NCBI RefSeq assembly: GCF_000524195.1
Contig: NW_020170451.1
Span: forward strand, 8,248-20,278
Length of the DNA stretch: 12,031 nucleotides
DNA from: Echinococcus granulosus
Taxonomy: Eukaryota; Platyhelminthes; Cestoda; Cyclophyllidea; Taeniidae
Reading direction: 5' to 3'
Shown: positions 1 through 10,752 of the stretch, one piece after another
Layout of the letters: every line of letters begins with the position of its first letter
How positions within the stretch are numbered: position 1 is the stretch's first letter
The notes under the pieces: generated by a model
The model's database searches: none
Seen by the model: the letters and a program-made list of their open reading frames with translations, nothing else
What the model was told of the DNA's origin: nothing
Made by a program: the position numbers and the translations under genes

Positions 1-25
1 CCCTTGCGCGTAGCTCACCCATATC

Positions 26-930
26 ACCGACAACGAGGGGAAAGAACTTCGAGAGCTACTGGTGAAGTACGCAAATATATTTTAATGGCAAGGTGTCAAG
101 CTGTGAAGAAGAAGTATCGTTAAACATGCGATAAACACCAGCAAAGCTAGATGATATTGGCAGTGACCCAGACGCATACTATCCACTCTGCTGGATGGAG
201 TAAACCGTCTGGTCAAAGAAATGATCAGAGACGAGACCACAAAGCCATCAAAATCACCATTGATCTCACCAAATGCTTTAATAAAAAGGAGAGGGGTCTA
301 CAGCTGTGCGTCGACCAGGAGAAGCAGAGAGCAGTAACAAAGATGAATTTTTTCCACTACCGCACATAAGTGAATCGGTAGACTCTCCACAGATGTCAAA
401 GTGGTTCTCAACCCTAGATTTACAATCAGGATGCTGGTAGGATGGAGTAGCAGAAATGGATAGAATGAGAACAAATTTAATGTTGGTAAGCAGACTTTAT
501 GAATTGCAGACAATGCCTTTGGACTCTGTAACGCAGCAACCACTTTTTAACATCTCACACAAACCGCACTAGTCTCTTCTTGCCGACACCCTATAGAATA
601 TACCAGCATTGCACAATATAGTATTCTGGTCTTCGGGAGAGTTATTCAAAGGCATAACACTAAACTGGGACTGATGTTTGGCCGTCTGCGGTGTGCAGGC
701 TTGACCCTGAACGCGAAGAAATTGCCATGTTCACTGTTCTTGGTCAAATTCTTGGCATGCACTCTCTCGTCAGACGAAGTCCATAATGGTGAAGTGAGGA
801 TCTAGCCATCATCAGCCACTCAAATATAACTTCCTTCTCCCTTAGGCTTGGCAGATTACTGCAGGCGTTTTGTCAAGTATTTTACCAAGATAGTAGGCCT
901 GTTAGGTGGACTGGCGGGATAGTAGACGAA
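26..930 (+). pseudogene. pol (RT): Ty3/gypsy reverse transcriptase remnant
   Basis: The stretch near 31-90 reads TDNEGKELRELLVKYANIF, the linker that precedes RT in this family. From 222 the reading MIRDETTKPSKSPLISPNAL matches the fingers region (usually xPSxSPWASPVVLVKK). A frame change then gives RGLQLCVDQEKQRAVTK near 292-342, FPLPHISESV, and STLDLQSGCW near 408-437, where the conserved aspartate of the first catalytic motif survives. FGLCNAATTF is at about 519-548 with a stop just after. The expected YxDD box, near 600-630, is destroyed: only its right flank ILVFGR remains. Thumb-like AGLTLNAKK (about 698) and connection-like LGLADYCRRFVKYFTKIVGLL (about 841-903, with the family's usual YYRRFI-type core) follow. 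Several stops and frameshifts make it non-functional. Confidence 0.87.
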
Positions 931-956
931 AGTGAGTTTCAAATAGGAGAAAGAGC

Positions 957-1370
957 ATGATGAAGCGAATGGTCTGCCTCGCACCGATTCTAGCATTGTC
1001 TGACTTCGACGCAAGCGCTCCACCATTCGTACTGGACACTGACGCTAGCCATACAGCCGTGAGCAGTGTGCTCACACAAATGGACATGACATCGCCAATC
1101 CAAGTAACAAACTCACCAATAAATGAGGCAGGAAGATGCAGCACAATGTTAGATGTTCGCTATGTCTAGAGCGGTTGAACATTACCTGATGGCGGTGAAG
1201 TCCGTAGGTGGAACAGATCACCAGACGTTGACCTGGCTGCAAACGATGAAGGCAATGGACGATTTGCTTGCACTTTGTTACGAAGGGATGCAACATTACG
1301 ACTTCACAGTGCAGTAGGGGAGGAGAATACACACAGTAATGCAGACTTCACGTCTCGCAGATCATTTCAG
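957..1370 (+). pseudogene. pol (RNH): Ty3/gypsy RNase H-like domain remnant
   Basis: The frame opening at 957 reads LSDFDASAPPFVLDTDASH followed by TAVSSVLTQMD (about 994-1085), the family signature PFxLxTDASxxAxGAVLxQ with the DTDAS catalytic aspartate kept. After frame changes come EHYLMAVK (about 1174) and GTDHQTLTWL (about 1210-1239), the TDHxxLxWL motif of RNase H, then YEGMQHYDFTVQ and a TAG at 1315-1317 where intact copies read on into the HxxNxDALSR end. A diverged form of that end (HTVMQTSRLADHFR) can be read near 1331-1372 in another frame. The domain would remove the RNA strand during reverse transcription; here it is broken. Confidence 0.85.
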
Positions 1371-1599
1371 GCTGACGCAGGTGGTGTTCCAGTGATTACT
1401 AGGTTCTGGAGCAAGCCTACTAAACATCATTGGGGAAATACGCAGAATGCTGTTCCTGACACGCCTCTGGCATACGACGGTTTCCTTACACCCTCTTACA
1501 AATTCATAGCAAAATAGGTGACCTCGTCCAGTAAGGCGGACAGGTGGAAATGGCAGGAATAGTTGAGCCTCCCTCCAGAGAATGAGGTGCTATTGTACT

Positions 1600-1840
1600 A
1601 AGAGGATGGTGGGTGCCCTAAGCGCCTAGTGGTCCCAGGCTCATTGATAAAATCAATTCTCCAAGGGTTACACCAGCAACTGATCCATGTGGTGAGAATG
1701 AGTGTGCTAGACGCCTCGAGTAAAAGGTACTGGTGACCCACGATCACCAGAGAAATGCTTGATTTCTTTTGGGCCTGTGTCACTTGTAGCAGCTTCAAAA
1801 GGCCTCACCTCACAGCGATGCCGCCACTTGAACCTCAGCT
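1600..1840 (+). pseudogene. pol (IN): Integrase N-terminal zinc-finger (HHCC) remnant
   Basis: Readings in changing frames give CPKRLVVPGSLIKSIL near 1609, then LHQQLIHV with two histidines near 1668-1690, then a stop next to KRYW (about 1722-1733). The frame beginning at 1755 reads MLDFFWACVTCSSFKRP, with the two cysteines of the HHCC finger at 1776-1778 and 1785-1787. This is the usual N-terminal integrase module that binds element DNA ends. The start codon at 1755 is an internal methionine, not a true gene start. Confidence 0.8.
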
Positions 1841-2170
1841 CACAGGGTTGTCAGCGGAAGGAGTAGTTATTGACATCATAGGTCCCATGCCGCCCACCAA
1901 GACAGGCAACCAATACATCCTTGGTTTGGCAGACTTTTTCACTAAGGTAGTTGTGGCAGAAACCATGACGGCACAAGACACCGAAATGGTTGCCTCTGTT
2001 TCCTTGAATTGCTGAATTTGTCAACACAGAGTATCCAAAACGGTGTGTGGCAATCGAGGGTCTGGTATCGAAAATCTGCTCTCTACTGAACCATGCAAGA
2101 CCTTTGAGATTTCCAAGATACGCACAACACTTGAACATCTGCAGGGTAATGGACAAGTGGAATGAAGGAA
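1841..2170 (+). pseudogene. pol (IN): Integrase catalytic core (rve type) remnant
   Basis: In frame with the finger, VVIDIIGPMP (about 1863-1892) carries the first acidic residue of the DDE triad, Asp at 1872-1874. It is followed by GNQYILGLADFFTKVVV and AETMTAQDTEMVAS, typical of gypsy integrases. A stop ends this frame at 2013-2015. Beyond it, after a frame change, the position expected to read D-x-G in the second acidic motif reads N-R-G at 2052-2060, so that aspartate is replaced. GNGQVE (about 2145-2162) keeps the final glutamate of the triad, immediately followed by a TGA. Strand transfer activity can be excluded for this copy. Confidence 0.87.
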
Positions 2171-2940
2171 TCGCACTCTAGTTGGACTGCTGAGGGTCCC
2201 AGTAGGGACGCACAACGGAAATGCTGGAATTTAAGCTTAGGACAAAGTTTTCTCACGTACAGGGCTCCAGTCTATCACCAACTGGTGTGTTACCATTCAA
2301 GATGCTCACAGGTCACAAAATAAGAAACCAGCCGATATTTCGTTACCAAACGAGGGTGTAGCTACCCACAATGTACCAGAGGATGTAGTGTGGCTGATAG
2401 AAGGGAATGAACAAATTTCCAGCATTGCACGTGAGCATTTACCACTGTCATATCTCAGGCTAGTGAAGTAATCTGACAGGTACAGTCAGACTAGCATCTG
2501 CCTAGAAGGTGATGGTATAGCCATGCAGGCTGATGTCACTCATTTGAGTACACTACAAGTTCCAGCATCTGTGGAGCAAGGATGTGTTGCGAATAATAAA
2601 ACTTATCTCACTAATAAACCACCTCGTCTGCAATGCGCCAATCCGTACTCATTAAATCACCGTTCTTTACAACAACAATATGCCCTGGTACAAGGGTACA
2701 ACCCCGTTGGCATGCGAAGATGAAGTTTGCGTACTAACGGAAGAAAGAAGGCCTCCAACTGTGGTACAACAGAGACTATCCCTAAGGGCAGCAGTGAAGT
2801 CGGTGCTTAAAAAGACGAGGGAGCTACGTATGAGCATACCTCTTAGAAGAGAAGCATCCAGTGGAAATGCTATCTACCCCCGTGGAAGAAGTGTCCTCTG
2901 AACAGTTATAACAGCTAACTTCGTTTACAACATTACTAAT
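2171..2940 (+). pseudogene. pol (IN): Integrase C-terminal region remnant
   Basis: After the core, NRTLVGLLRVPVG (about 2168-2206) and the stretch KPADISLPNEGV (about 2328-2362, plus weak upstream matches) correspond to the region after the catalytic core in which gypsy integrases read 'STGxxPFxMLTGxxxRxPAD'. Further on, RRPPTVVQQRLSL (about 2748-2786) corresponds to the SPTVVHxDRLKPY motif at the end of many Ty3/gypsy polyproteins. No chromodomain-like segment is seen. Similarity fades by about 2900-2940. The short open frames at 2523-2723 and 2680-2901 are pieces of this decayed region, not separate genes. Confidence 0.7.
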
Positions 2941-3052
2941 GAAGGATGTCTTCACGCAATCAGTCCACTTCTTCTAAGAGAATGGAGGCCGAAGTTGAAG
3001 AGGTAGGCACCGAACCTATTACAATGCATCTCAAAATTTTGGGGGATTTTAT

Positions 3053-3190
3053 GAGGGGAATATTACTTTCTAGGGTAATAACCAAGTATCCTGCCTACCA
3101 TCACAGGCCAAGCAAAGTCCTCAAATGTTTTGTAGTATTTATTCGTGTGTATATAAATCTATTAAACTTGCAATTGTCTAAAGGTTAAAT
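3053..3190 (+). other. Possible polypurine tract and 3' LTR remnant
   Basis: Just after the pol remnant comes a purine-rich run GAGGGGAA (3053-3060), followed about 90 bases on by TATATAAAT (3150-3158). A polypurine tract next to an LTR promoter would be expected in this place in a gypsy element. No TG...CA ends and no second LTR are visible, so this rests on position and short motifs only. An 80-codon open frame at 2946-3188 overlaps it and has no recognisable similarity. Confidence 0.2.
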
Positions 3191-6100
3191 TAGTGTATTC
3201 CCAAAAGATGATTATACAGAGTGTCAGTATTTCGATGCTCGCAGCAGGTTCTGCGATAAAATTTAATTTATAAAAAGCAAATTCAATATAGGATACTTTT
3301 AGTCCCATGCAAGCGTACCATTAAATGAATCTACATATGTTTAGTAAAGGCATGAGATTTCTTTAGAAATAAAACGCTTGCTGTGCCTGAATATGACTAT
3401 GCATCGTTCGAATAATTTGTAGCAGCCTAATCAGGTGAAGAAGAACTTTATATAGCAATTGTATCAAAGGTGTAACCGCCTAAGGCTTGCTTACATCTCG
3501 TGCTTGTAAACATTGCTAACTGCATCTGCAGCAGCGGTCATCTACATTGAGTCCCTTATTCACTTTGAACGGGCACGTGGACGCCCCAACCATCGTAAAA
3601 TATAATTAAACCTTTTTTGTCTACTCGATCGCCAGTGGGAAGTCTTGTGTTACAATATGGAAGCTTGACAGTGAAATGCAGGCTAAACTTTGTGTTACAG
3701 TTAGAATTCCTAGGAGCATCTACATCTCAGTCTGTTGAGTGTAACAGAGTTTGTAAAACATGTTATTGGCTTATTTAATTCATCAATTTTTACACCGATC
3801 TTCAAATATTCCTCCCTTTTAATCAAGGAAAATGAAAGCATGTTGAGGTTTGTTAGACATATATCCATACATTGTGCTGACTGACATTATGTCTGTTGGG
3901 AGTTGCAAATTCAGGAACCAGATTCCATATTTTCAACCTTTGAAGTCTTAAGTACCGGTGCAATGGTCAAACAGGTTTATACTTGGAAGGGTCATACCAG
4001 CTTTGCATAGTTAACCTTGGGGTTTGGCTTAAAATAACTCTGTGAGTACTTCTCCGCAGCACTTCTTCTATCACTTGCTTTAGGAGCCAGAGTTGTACAA
4101 AATCGCTTCATTCGCATGAAATGAATAGAATTTTTAGAAATGATCTAACCCTTACTTCTCGCGCAAGAGTCTTATTTCTTTGCAAGACTTGGTTTGAGGT
4201 ATGTTTCAGTGGCTAAATTAAACTCACTTCTCCACAATTTCGCCTGAAGCACATGCAGCAACTAGCCATCGCATTTTTACAACTTCAGTGTTTGTTTAAT
4301 CTATGCGTGGCTATTCTGTAAACCCGTAAATCCCGTAAACCCATCTGCACATCATGAATAGCATGAAGGGTCTCGTCTCCAGCCCTCTGTACAAAGTAGT
4401 TTCAAAATCATTGGTTTAAAGCCTGGCATAACTTCCCGATTGAGTACTGACCTTCAAGTTTTGATTGACAAACTTGAATGTCCTCTGCTGCAAAAGTAAA
4501 ATTAGCGTGTATTTGTGCAAAACAGTGATTTTTTTAGAAGTCCTTTCCTGTTTTTCAGCCATAAGCAGTGTGCGTGATGCACAGAACTAGTAAACTGGAA
4601 TTGCTTTCATCTTTTGCATCATGATATCTTTCGTGTTTGAAATTCATGCAAAGTCTTGCAATGCCCACAACACCTGTGGCACAAAGTGCAGGGCGTTCGA
4701 GTGGTAGTAAACGCGGTGCAGTTGCGTGAAACACCAAGAACATAATACTTTAAAATAGCATATTTACTCACCATTCTTACAAGGCGTGGAGAGGTGTCAA
4801 GAAATAGAGGGCAAAGTCCCAAGTCAAAGATATGGTTTAGTGGTTGAGAAACACTCCATAGAGGGTGTGGGCCTCAAAAGCTGTCACAAATGGTTATATG
4901 AGGTATTTTGCATTATTTTTAGAAATTTGTGCTCAGCTTTTCAATAATTTTGTTTTGTAAGGCCGAGCAAAATGCTTTATTGATATTTTGGTGTCCAAGC
5001 ACTGCCTACAAGCTTATTCTTGATACTGAAACAAGTCATCCACATGAATGGGCAGAACATCAATTCGAAAATTCATCATTCCTTTTGGAGCGCTTACATG
5101 GCACCTCTGTTAGCGTGCTAGGTGTTAAAGAAGGCGTTTTTCGATTTATTGGTTACAGGGGTAAAAGCAATTAAGAATAACCACTTTCCTGCCCCATGAA
5201 AGATTGGTTTTAGCAACACAAAGTAATGACAAAATAAGTTACGAGAGAATCATCTTTGGCGAACGCATGAGTTCACTGTCATGGCCACAAAATGCCGTTT
5301 TGCTGGACCTTTGTAGCACAGATGCGCTTCCTTGATGTGCAAGGACGCATTCGGGCGAGCGCTTACTTGGTTCCAATTTTCGGAATCAGATACTTTAGAG
5401 GAATTAATACCATGTGGATGATGGTTAAATTGGTGCACACTGAAAAGTCGAAGGCAGTAGCCGTTTGTTTTTAAATGTCTTGATTACATTTCTTTCTCAA
5501 AATGAGGCCAATTTTTAGTTCATAGGGACATTAGGCTTGTGTGATCATTTCAATCAACAGTAAACTACACTGCGCTGCATGATTAGATAGAACCATTGCT
5601 AAAATTCCGTCTCCCCACTACATTAAAAGTAGGTCTGACTTTTCATTAAATCCAGTGTAGTTCCACTGCACTAGGATTACCTTTACCAAGTGAACCACAA
5701 TCACCACTTATTTATTCTGAGATTAAGCATTAAATTGCTTTTAACTTGTTACGACAGTCAGGAAATGTATTGCCTACGTGAGGAAGCTTACACACCAAAC
5801 AAATTAGGTGGGCCATCACTACAGGCAAACAAAATGCAGTTAGCACTTTGAACCTGAAAACTCGGTTTGCTAATTGCTTCTTATTTCTGGAGATGTTAAA
5901 TTGCATAGTGCCTACTCTTTCATGATATTAAGCATCATTTTATCCTGCTTATTCCTGTAGTTGCCTGGCAATTTTTTGATTAGCAAGCACGCTAGCTAAC
6001 ATTGCATGTTACAGATCTTCGTACCTACACTCCCTTTTTCCTTCGATTCTATCTTTCTTACCTGGTGTTCTCCAACTTGACTGAAAATTGTTCTAGGAGA
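3191..6100. other. Gene-poor AT-rich stretch
   Basis: No gene is supported here. Open frames stay at or below about 80 codons (for example 4929-5174 plus and 5250-5438 minus), have unremarkable composition and show no domain I can name. The only local structure noted is a short imperfect tandem repeat, GTAAACCC-GTAAATCCC-GTAAACCC, at 4318-4342. The stretch could be intergenic or a long intron of a gene lying outside the window. Confidence 0.5.
4318..4342 (+). repeat. Short imperfect tandem repeat, three units
   Basis: Three copies of an 8-9 base unit occur back to back: GTAAACCC, GTAAATCCC, GTAAACCC. It resembles neither a long telomere array nor a large satellite, and is probably a chance or slippage repeat. 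Confidence 0.6.
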
Positions 6101-6260
6101 GTAGGGGCCTATGAATTCCATTTGTCTGACTCGGGCGACGAATCGGCGATGGCATTGGGACGCGTCTAGTCGCACTTACTCTCTCCCAAAAAGAGGTGGG
6201 AGTAGGAACCCAGATGGGTTGGAGGGGAAACTTTGGACCCATAAGAAACTGGAGTTGGGA
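6100..6260. repeat. More GC-rich island, possibly repeat-derived
   Basis: Composition changes here relative to the AT-rich surroundings: CpG-containing words such as TCGGGCGACGAATCGGCGA (6130-6148) and GACGCGTC (6160-6167) cluster, followed by a purine-rich segment. A hairpin with a 6-base stem CTCCCA/TGGGAG sits at 6183-6202. On the plus strand one frame stays open for about 47 codons, from about 6129 to a TGA near 6270, with no recognisable domain. A fragment of a transposable element or an isolated exon could both explain it. Confidence 0.3.
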
Positions 6261-9200
6261 AATAAACCAGTGAAAAGGCTTGACTGATTATTTGCGTAAG
6301 TCAGCAGATTAGGTATAGTCAAAATCATTTACAGTGGGATCGACTGAAGGCGCATTCTTCTTTAAAAGTTGAATTGTTAGTATTTAGTCTGCTTGATGAC
6401 TGGTGATATTTCTGGTGAAATACGCAGATGCATTGAGTTGTCTTTGCAAACCTCTAGCACCTTGATTAGATAGGAAGTTAGGCAACGCTGCAACAGCATA
6501 TATAGGAAACGCTTCATCCAACAATCTGTTAACCAAACTTGTATTTGCCTTCTATCCTAGATATTCTTCACTTTAAATGCACCTGTTTTGATACTGCTCA
6601 GCCAATCGTTGTTGCGTAGTTGAGTTCTCTTCAGAGTTCACTTTATTTCATAAATGAACCTATCCAGTGATAAATGCTCTAGTCTAAACAGGAAATTTCA
6701 ACAAGTTCATTGTCACGGTGCAGGAGCACATTAATCCCATCAGTGGCTGGGGTACATACCATTTATGCTACGATGTCCACTGCAGAGGTAAGATGGGTGG
6801 CATGCCGAATGAATCAATGAACCTGAGAAATGAAACTTGGTGTGACTGCTAACGAGCAAACAACATTGAACGATACACTTGTAAATGAGCGAAGGCGTCT
6901 CATCTAAATTGTTGATATAAAACACTTTGTACCAGAATATTTGGCTTCACTTGGTGTTTCGATCACAGTCTGTTTTGTCATTGCCACCTAGGATCCCCAC
7001 CACCTTATATTACTCATCTAGCGTTATTAACGCAATCACGTCAGCCCTTGTTAATAGCAAAAATTGGGGCAAACTCTAATAAAGACGAAATAAGAATATC
7101 ATACTGAAAGTTTTGAAGGCAATGCACGCACATACGCAGGCTATATGCCTATTATTTCCTTCGTTGTAGATATTAAGAGCTGTCCCTAATAGGCATTAAA
7201 ATACGCCACATCATGTGATCGAAGTAAAGCTCATGATGATTTGCATGCCACAATATGCCATTCTCAGAGCACAAGGGTGATTTATATTTTCGCGATGATG
7301 TATTAGCAAATGATTATGCGAGAGTCTCCAATCGATTTTCTTCCAGACTTATGCCAATTCTTACCTTTGCCTGTTGTTTTCTACGACAAAGTATTTGTAG
7401 GTATTGTCGTCATTAAGCCAAAAGTTCAGATAACTCAGTAATGAGCAATGGAAGGTATGGTGACAGAAATTGGTATTTGTTGAAACGGAGATATGTTTTG
7501 TTATCGATAAGTCTCTTTGTAGCTGTGCAAATGTTAGGGATGATTATTTATCTCGGAGGTTAATGAAATAATTTCATCCTACTTAAAACGCAATTGAGTA
7601 ATTAAACCATTAAGAGGAATATATTGTATGCAATTAGTTTCCACTCTTTGATAAATGGAAAATCGAGGTGTCTAAACGTGGAAATAAGTCCTTGTAAAGT
7701 GCAGTTTCATTCGTGTATCTGCAGTCAAAGTTTTGACGAACCCTCCTAATGGCTTTGATATGCGGTAGCATCATATTTCAAATCTCGGGGCTCCCGTAGT
7801 CAACTGCTCTCACGTTTCTCTTCAATTCGAACATCAGTCTTTTGAATTCATGAATGAAACAGTTGCTCTTACAACTCATGCTAGGAATATGCAGCAGTTC
7901 CTTTGGGTGCAGAAACTCGAAAAACACTACCGCTTCTCAAGATTTCATTTTAGTTACTTCAGTTTATTTCGCTCGTGAACAGAGACTTAATCTTGCTTAG
8001 GATTCTCTATTGTTCTTAAATAGTAACTCATTAGCAAAGCATATCACATTTGACACGTTCGTGGGAAAGTTGAGTGCGTTTATGATTTTCTGATATTTCG
8101 TGATGCAGCGATGCGGGGCGCCACACTGCCATGAATGTCTGCCATTTCCATCGTGAAGAGCATAGTGCTACCCGGGATGCGATTTGCAGGAATCTAAGCT
8201 ATGCGAAATTAAGCCATATGTGATGTGTGCAATTTATGATTTTAAGCGGTTTGGGGAGCAAATACAACCCTCTAATGTCTATTATGTGCGCATTCTCGAA
8301 AAAAACCGTCGTTTAAGTCCAGTTCACTATTCTATGCAGTAATAACAATAGACGAGAAATTTTACAGTGCAGTGATGAATCAAGCACTCTGACTAAAATG
8401 AACAGCACCAAAAGCTTAAGTATTTCGTGACAAGGATTTGCACTGAGACAAAAGCATTTCTACAATTCTCGTTGTAATCTTGTTTCTGCCTTGACAGATA
8501 GCAATGTAATAACCATCTCTCGTCCCACTCACTTATGTAGGCTATAATGCATTTGTTGCATTCTCTCTACCGTCAAATCACCTTTTACTCCTCTTTCTGC
8601 CAAAGAATGACACGTTTAAACGCAAACCGCAAGCACTGTTTCTCATGCAGCAACCTGGTTGGCTTGAATCCTCCACTTCACCTTAATTGTGCTACAAGAG
8701 CGCTTTAATTTGCATAATGAAATCAAAGGTTCACGTTTATCCTGCCAAAGATCAGAATCTAATTAGCAGATTTTTTGGTACACAGAAAAGATGATTGTAC
8801 CAAGTGTTATTTGCTCGAGGCCTTTGTTAATGCTGTAGCTTAGAATTTTGGAATTTCTTCCGAACTGCATTAGGTGTGCAGCATTGTTGTACAGATCTCC
8901 GCGTTGGGACTTAAGAAGACAATGCTTAGACAGTTGAAATTTTCAAACAATCAGAGTTATATGTGACTAGGTTAAAACCACGATTAAAGCACTAGAGGAA
9001 TTTGAATCAGACAAAGAACCTACTGAATGCACTCAAAAAACGGATAAAACCAGTCCATTTCGTCAAATTTGGTGGAATTGCATCAGTAGTAATATGATTG
9101 AATGCCAATTAATTGAATTAGACAGACCTCTCAATTTGCAAGTGTGCACCTGAGCATGGTTGCAACCACTCCTTGGATATTCTTGTGATATCAATCGCAC

Positions 9201-9660
9201 CATCTTTAGATTATTAAAGTCCATCGGAATATGTGAGTGTTGAGTTTCAGAGCCAATAATGATACCTCTAGACACCTCGTGGTACTAATTTACTCTCTTC
9301 GGAGGAGCAGGATTACGGACTGGCCAGTTACACGAAGCTCTGTGCCCAGCCATCAATTCTAAATGCCTCATTTTACTCCTGATCAAATACGTTAGATTCG
9401 ACTTTGCAAGAAGATTTATTAAATTGATCACCGCACAGTCAATGCATTCCCCATGACGTCAACGAATGTTTTTATGTGAGCAGGGGATCTCAATGCACAT
9501 CAGAGGAGGGAACTAGGCCAAATACCTAGACATGCATAAACACTTTAAGTCAGTACTCATTTCTAACATTTTTGCATGATTTGACAAGACATTTTCTGAG
9601 CAAAGTAATTCAAGGCACCAGCGTATCACAAAGGTCTTCCTTTAATCCTTGTTAAAAGTA
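6261..9660. other. Gene-poor AT-rich stretch
   Basis: No coding region, RNA gene or long repeat is supported. Open frames are few and shorter than about 70 codons (6740-6925 minus and 9063-9275 minus), and look accidental. The one clear local structure is the 10-base perfect inverted repeat at 7145-7196, listed separately. Confidence 0.5.
7145..7196. repeat. Perfect 10-base inverted repeat with 32-base spacer
   Basis: ATGCCTATTA at 7145-7154 is the exact reverse complement of TAATAGGCAT at 7187-7196. Pairing does not extend inward or outward, and I see no flanking target-site duplication. It could form a hairpin, but may be a chance match in AT-rich DNA. Confidence 0.6.
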
Positions 9661-9695
9661 GGTGCCGTAGAGTAAGTCGTCCATCGATATTCTTT

Positions 9696-9790
9696 TCATC
9701 ATCATCATGTGTTAATGCGGTTTCCATAAACGGGGTTGTTAGTGCCCACTACAGGGCATAGTCTTGAGTGCAATCCTCGCGGATTTAGTG
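9696..9790 (+). repeat. Possible interspersed-repeat fragment (TCATCAT run plus stem-loop)
   Basis: A TCATCATCATCAT run (9696-9708) is followed about 35 bases later by TGCCCACTACAGGGCATAG (9743-9761), in which TGCCC and GGGCA form a 5-base stem around a six-base loop. This order and wording resemble an interspersed repeat core I recall as abundant in arthropods (a TCATCAT run, then CCCACTGCAGGGC...). The match is from memory and short, so both the assignment and its meaning for the host lineage are tentative. Confidence 0.35.
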
Positions 9791-10590
9791 TCATATGAGG
9801 ATTTTGGACGAATTTTAAGGATGTGCCTGTACCATGATAGTTACTAAATTTGTCAAGGCAATCCTCGTTTAGGGGAATGTTTATGGTATTGGAAATGATA
9901 TCAGAGTCAAACGATTGGACAGCCTAGGCCATCACTATCTGGCTCGATAACAAGGTGATATCATCCTGCTCTACTGAGGACTGTCCAGAGCATTGACGTA
10001 CTTTTTACACTGCTGGATTAACCGACTCAAAAAATGTCCCAATTGATGTGTAGGAGTGGTTGTGAAGAAACTAATAACTTGAAAATGAAAGCGTTTGAGG
10101 TATTGAATCCCACAGCGCTGCTTTATTAGTAGGGATCCAGGAGCTCATGACGCATGGAGCACTTACAAGGCATAAGAGGTTAGTTTATTCTCCACCCTGA
10201 GTCCGCCTGGAGGTTAGAATGCTTGATCGTTATTAGCGAACCGAGTTACTCTCACCTGTAAACAAAGACACAGCATTGCAAGGTCGATTTACTTTGTACA
10301 GTTGACCGGCCATATGATAGCCCTGCAGGATTCCGGAAATTTGATTAGACGAACCATTCATTCATTCATTCAATGAGTGGGCAATTACTCTTATTGAGTA
10401 TTGTGACTCAAAAATTAAATTAGGTGTGTGGTCTAGGCGCTGCCTTCTTGTGAGTTATTTCCAATGCCGCTGCACAATGCTCTCACGTCATCTGCTCAAC
10501 TGCTTCAGCGCATTTCTACGCTCCTCTGTATTTCAGAAGCCAAAAATGCAAGTATAATAGAGCCACGAGACAGGCAAGTTCTGTTCAGAA
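9791..10590. other. Gene-poor stretch downstream of the minus-strand gene
   Basis: No gene is supported. It holds a four-unit CATT microsatellite at 10355-10372. It lies beyond the 3' end of the minus-strand gene described below and is probably intergenic. Confidence 0.45.
10355..10372 (+). repeat. (CATT)4 microsatellite
   Basis: Four perfect CATT units, then CA, are directly visible. Too short to have a clear role. Confidence 0.85.
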
Positions 10591-10595
10591 GACGG

Positions 10596-10670
10596 TTTAT
10601 TTGAAAGAGTTGGAAAACGCCGTTAAAGTGAGAAGGGATAATGGGACTCCCACAAAGAGAACTGTTTATT
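10596..10670 (-). terminator. Two candidate polyadenylation signals (AATAAA)
   Basis: Read on the minus strand, canonical AATAAA hexamers lie at 10670-10665 and 10601-10596, about 83 and 152 bases downstream of the TAG stop of the gene at 10753-10755. This distance suits a short 3' untranslated region. Both are canonical; which one is used cannot be told. Confidence 0.55.
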
Positions 10671-10752
10671 ACTAAACAGGAAAAACGCAAGACGGGAAAA
10701 GCGTCAACTCCACTAAACAACCCATAGTGTCGCTAGCCTTAGATAATGTTGG

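Larger units (their letters stand above)
1..2940 (+). mobile_element. Decayed Ty3/gypsy LTR-retrotransposon, pol region (5' end cut by window)
   Basis: Fragments of a Ty3/gypsy polyprotein appear in the right order on one strand: a linker before RT, reverse transcriptase, an RNase H-like domain, an integrase zinc finger, an integrase core and an integrase tail. No reading frame stays open for more than about 90 codons, and matching segments jump between all three frames, so the copy has gathered many indels and stops. Gag and protease are not visible; they may lie left of the window. There is no recognisable chromodomain. The order RT-RNH-IN separates it from Copia-type elements, where integrase precedes RT. 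The element is inactive by sequence: the RT active-site box and at least one integrase acidic residue are lost. The right limit is set where pol similarity ends and is approximate. Confidence 0.88.

Noticed and set aside
298..543. Open frame of 81 codons on the minus strand
   Set aside because: It is antisense to the RT remnant and disappears as a candidate once the plus-strand pol reading is recognised.
1851..2156. Open frame of 101 codons on the minus strand
   Set aside because: It lies exactly opposite the integrase core remnant; a shadow frame, not a gene.
2946..3188. Open frame of 80 codons on the plus strand after pol
   Set aside because: It has no recognisable similarity, and overlaps the suspected LTR start. 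It could be the end of the polyprotein, but nothing supports that.
4929..5174. Open frame of 81 codons, possible exon after a T-rich stretch
   Set aside because: There is an AG after a pyrimidine-rich run, but no domain, no convincing donor and no partner exons. Such frames are expected by chance.
5250..5474. Overlapping short open frames on both strands
   Set aside because: Both are about 60 codons with unremarkable composition; neither shows splice sites or family motifs.
10355..10372. CATT repeats as a possible CRISPR-like or satellite array
   Set aside because: Only four 4-base units with no spacers; a plain microsatellite.
10505..10720. Open frame of 71 codons on the minus strand
   Set aside because: It covers the 3' untranslated region and both AATAAA signals of the micro-exon gene, so it is probably not translated.
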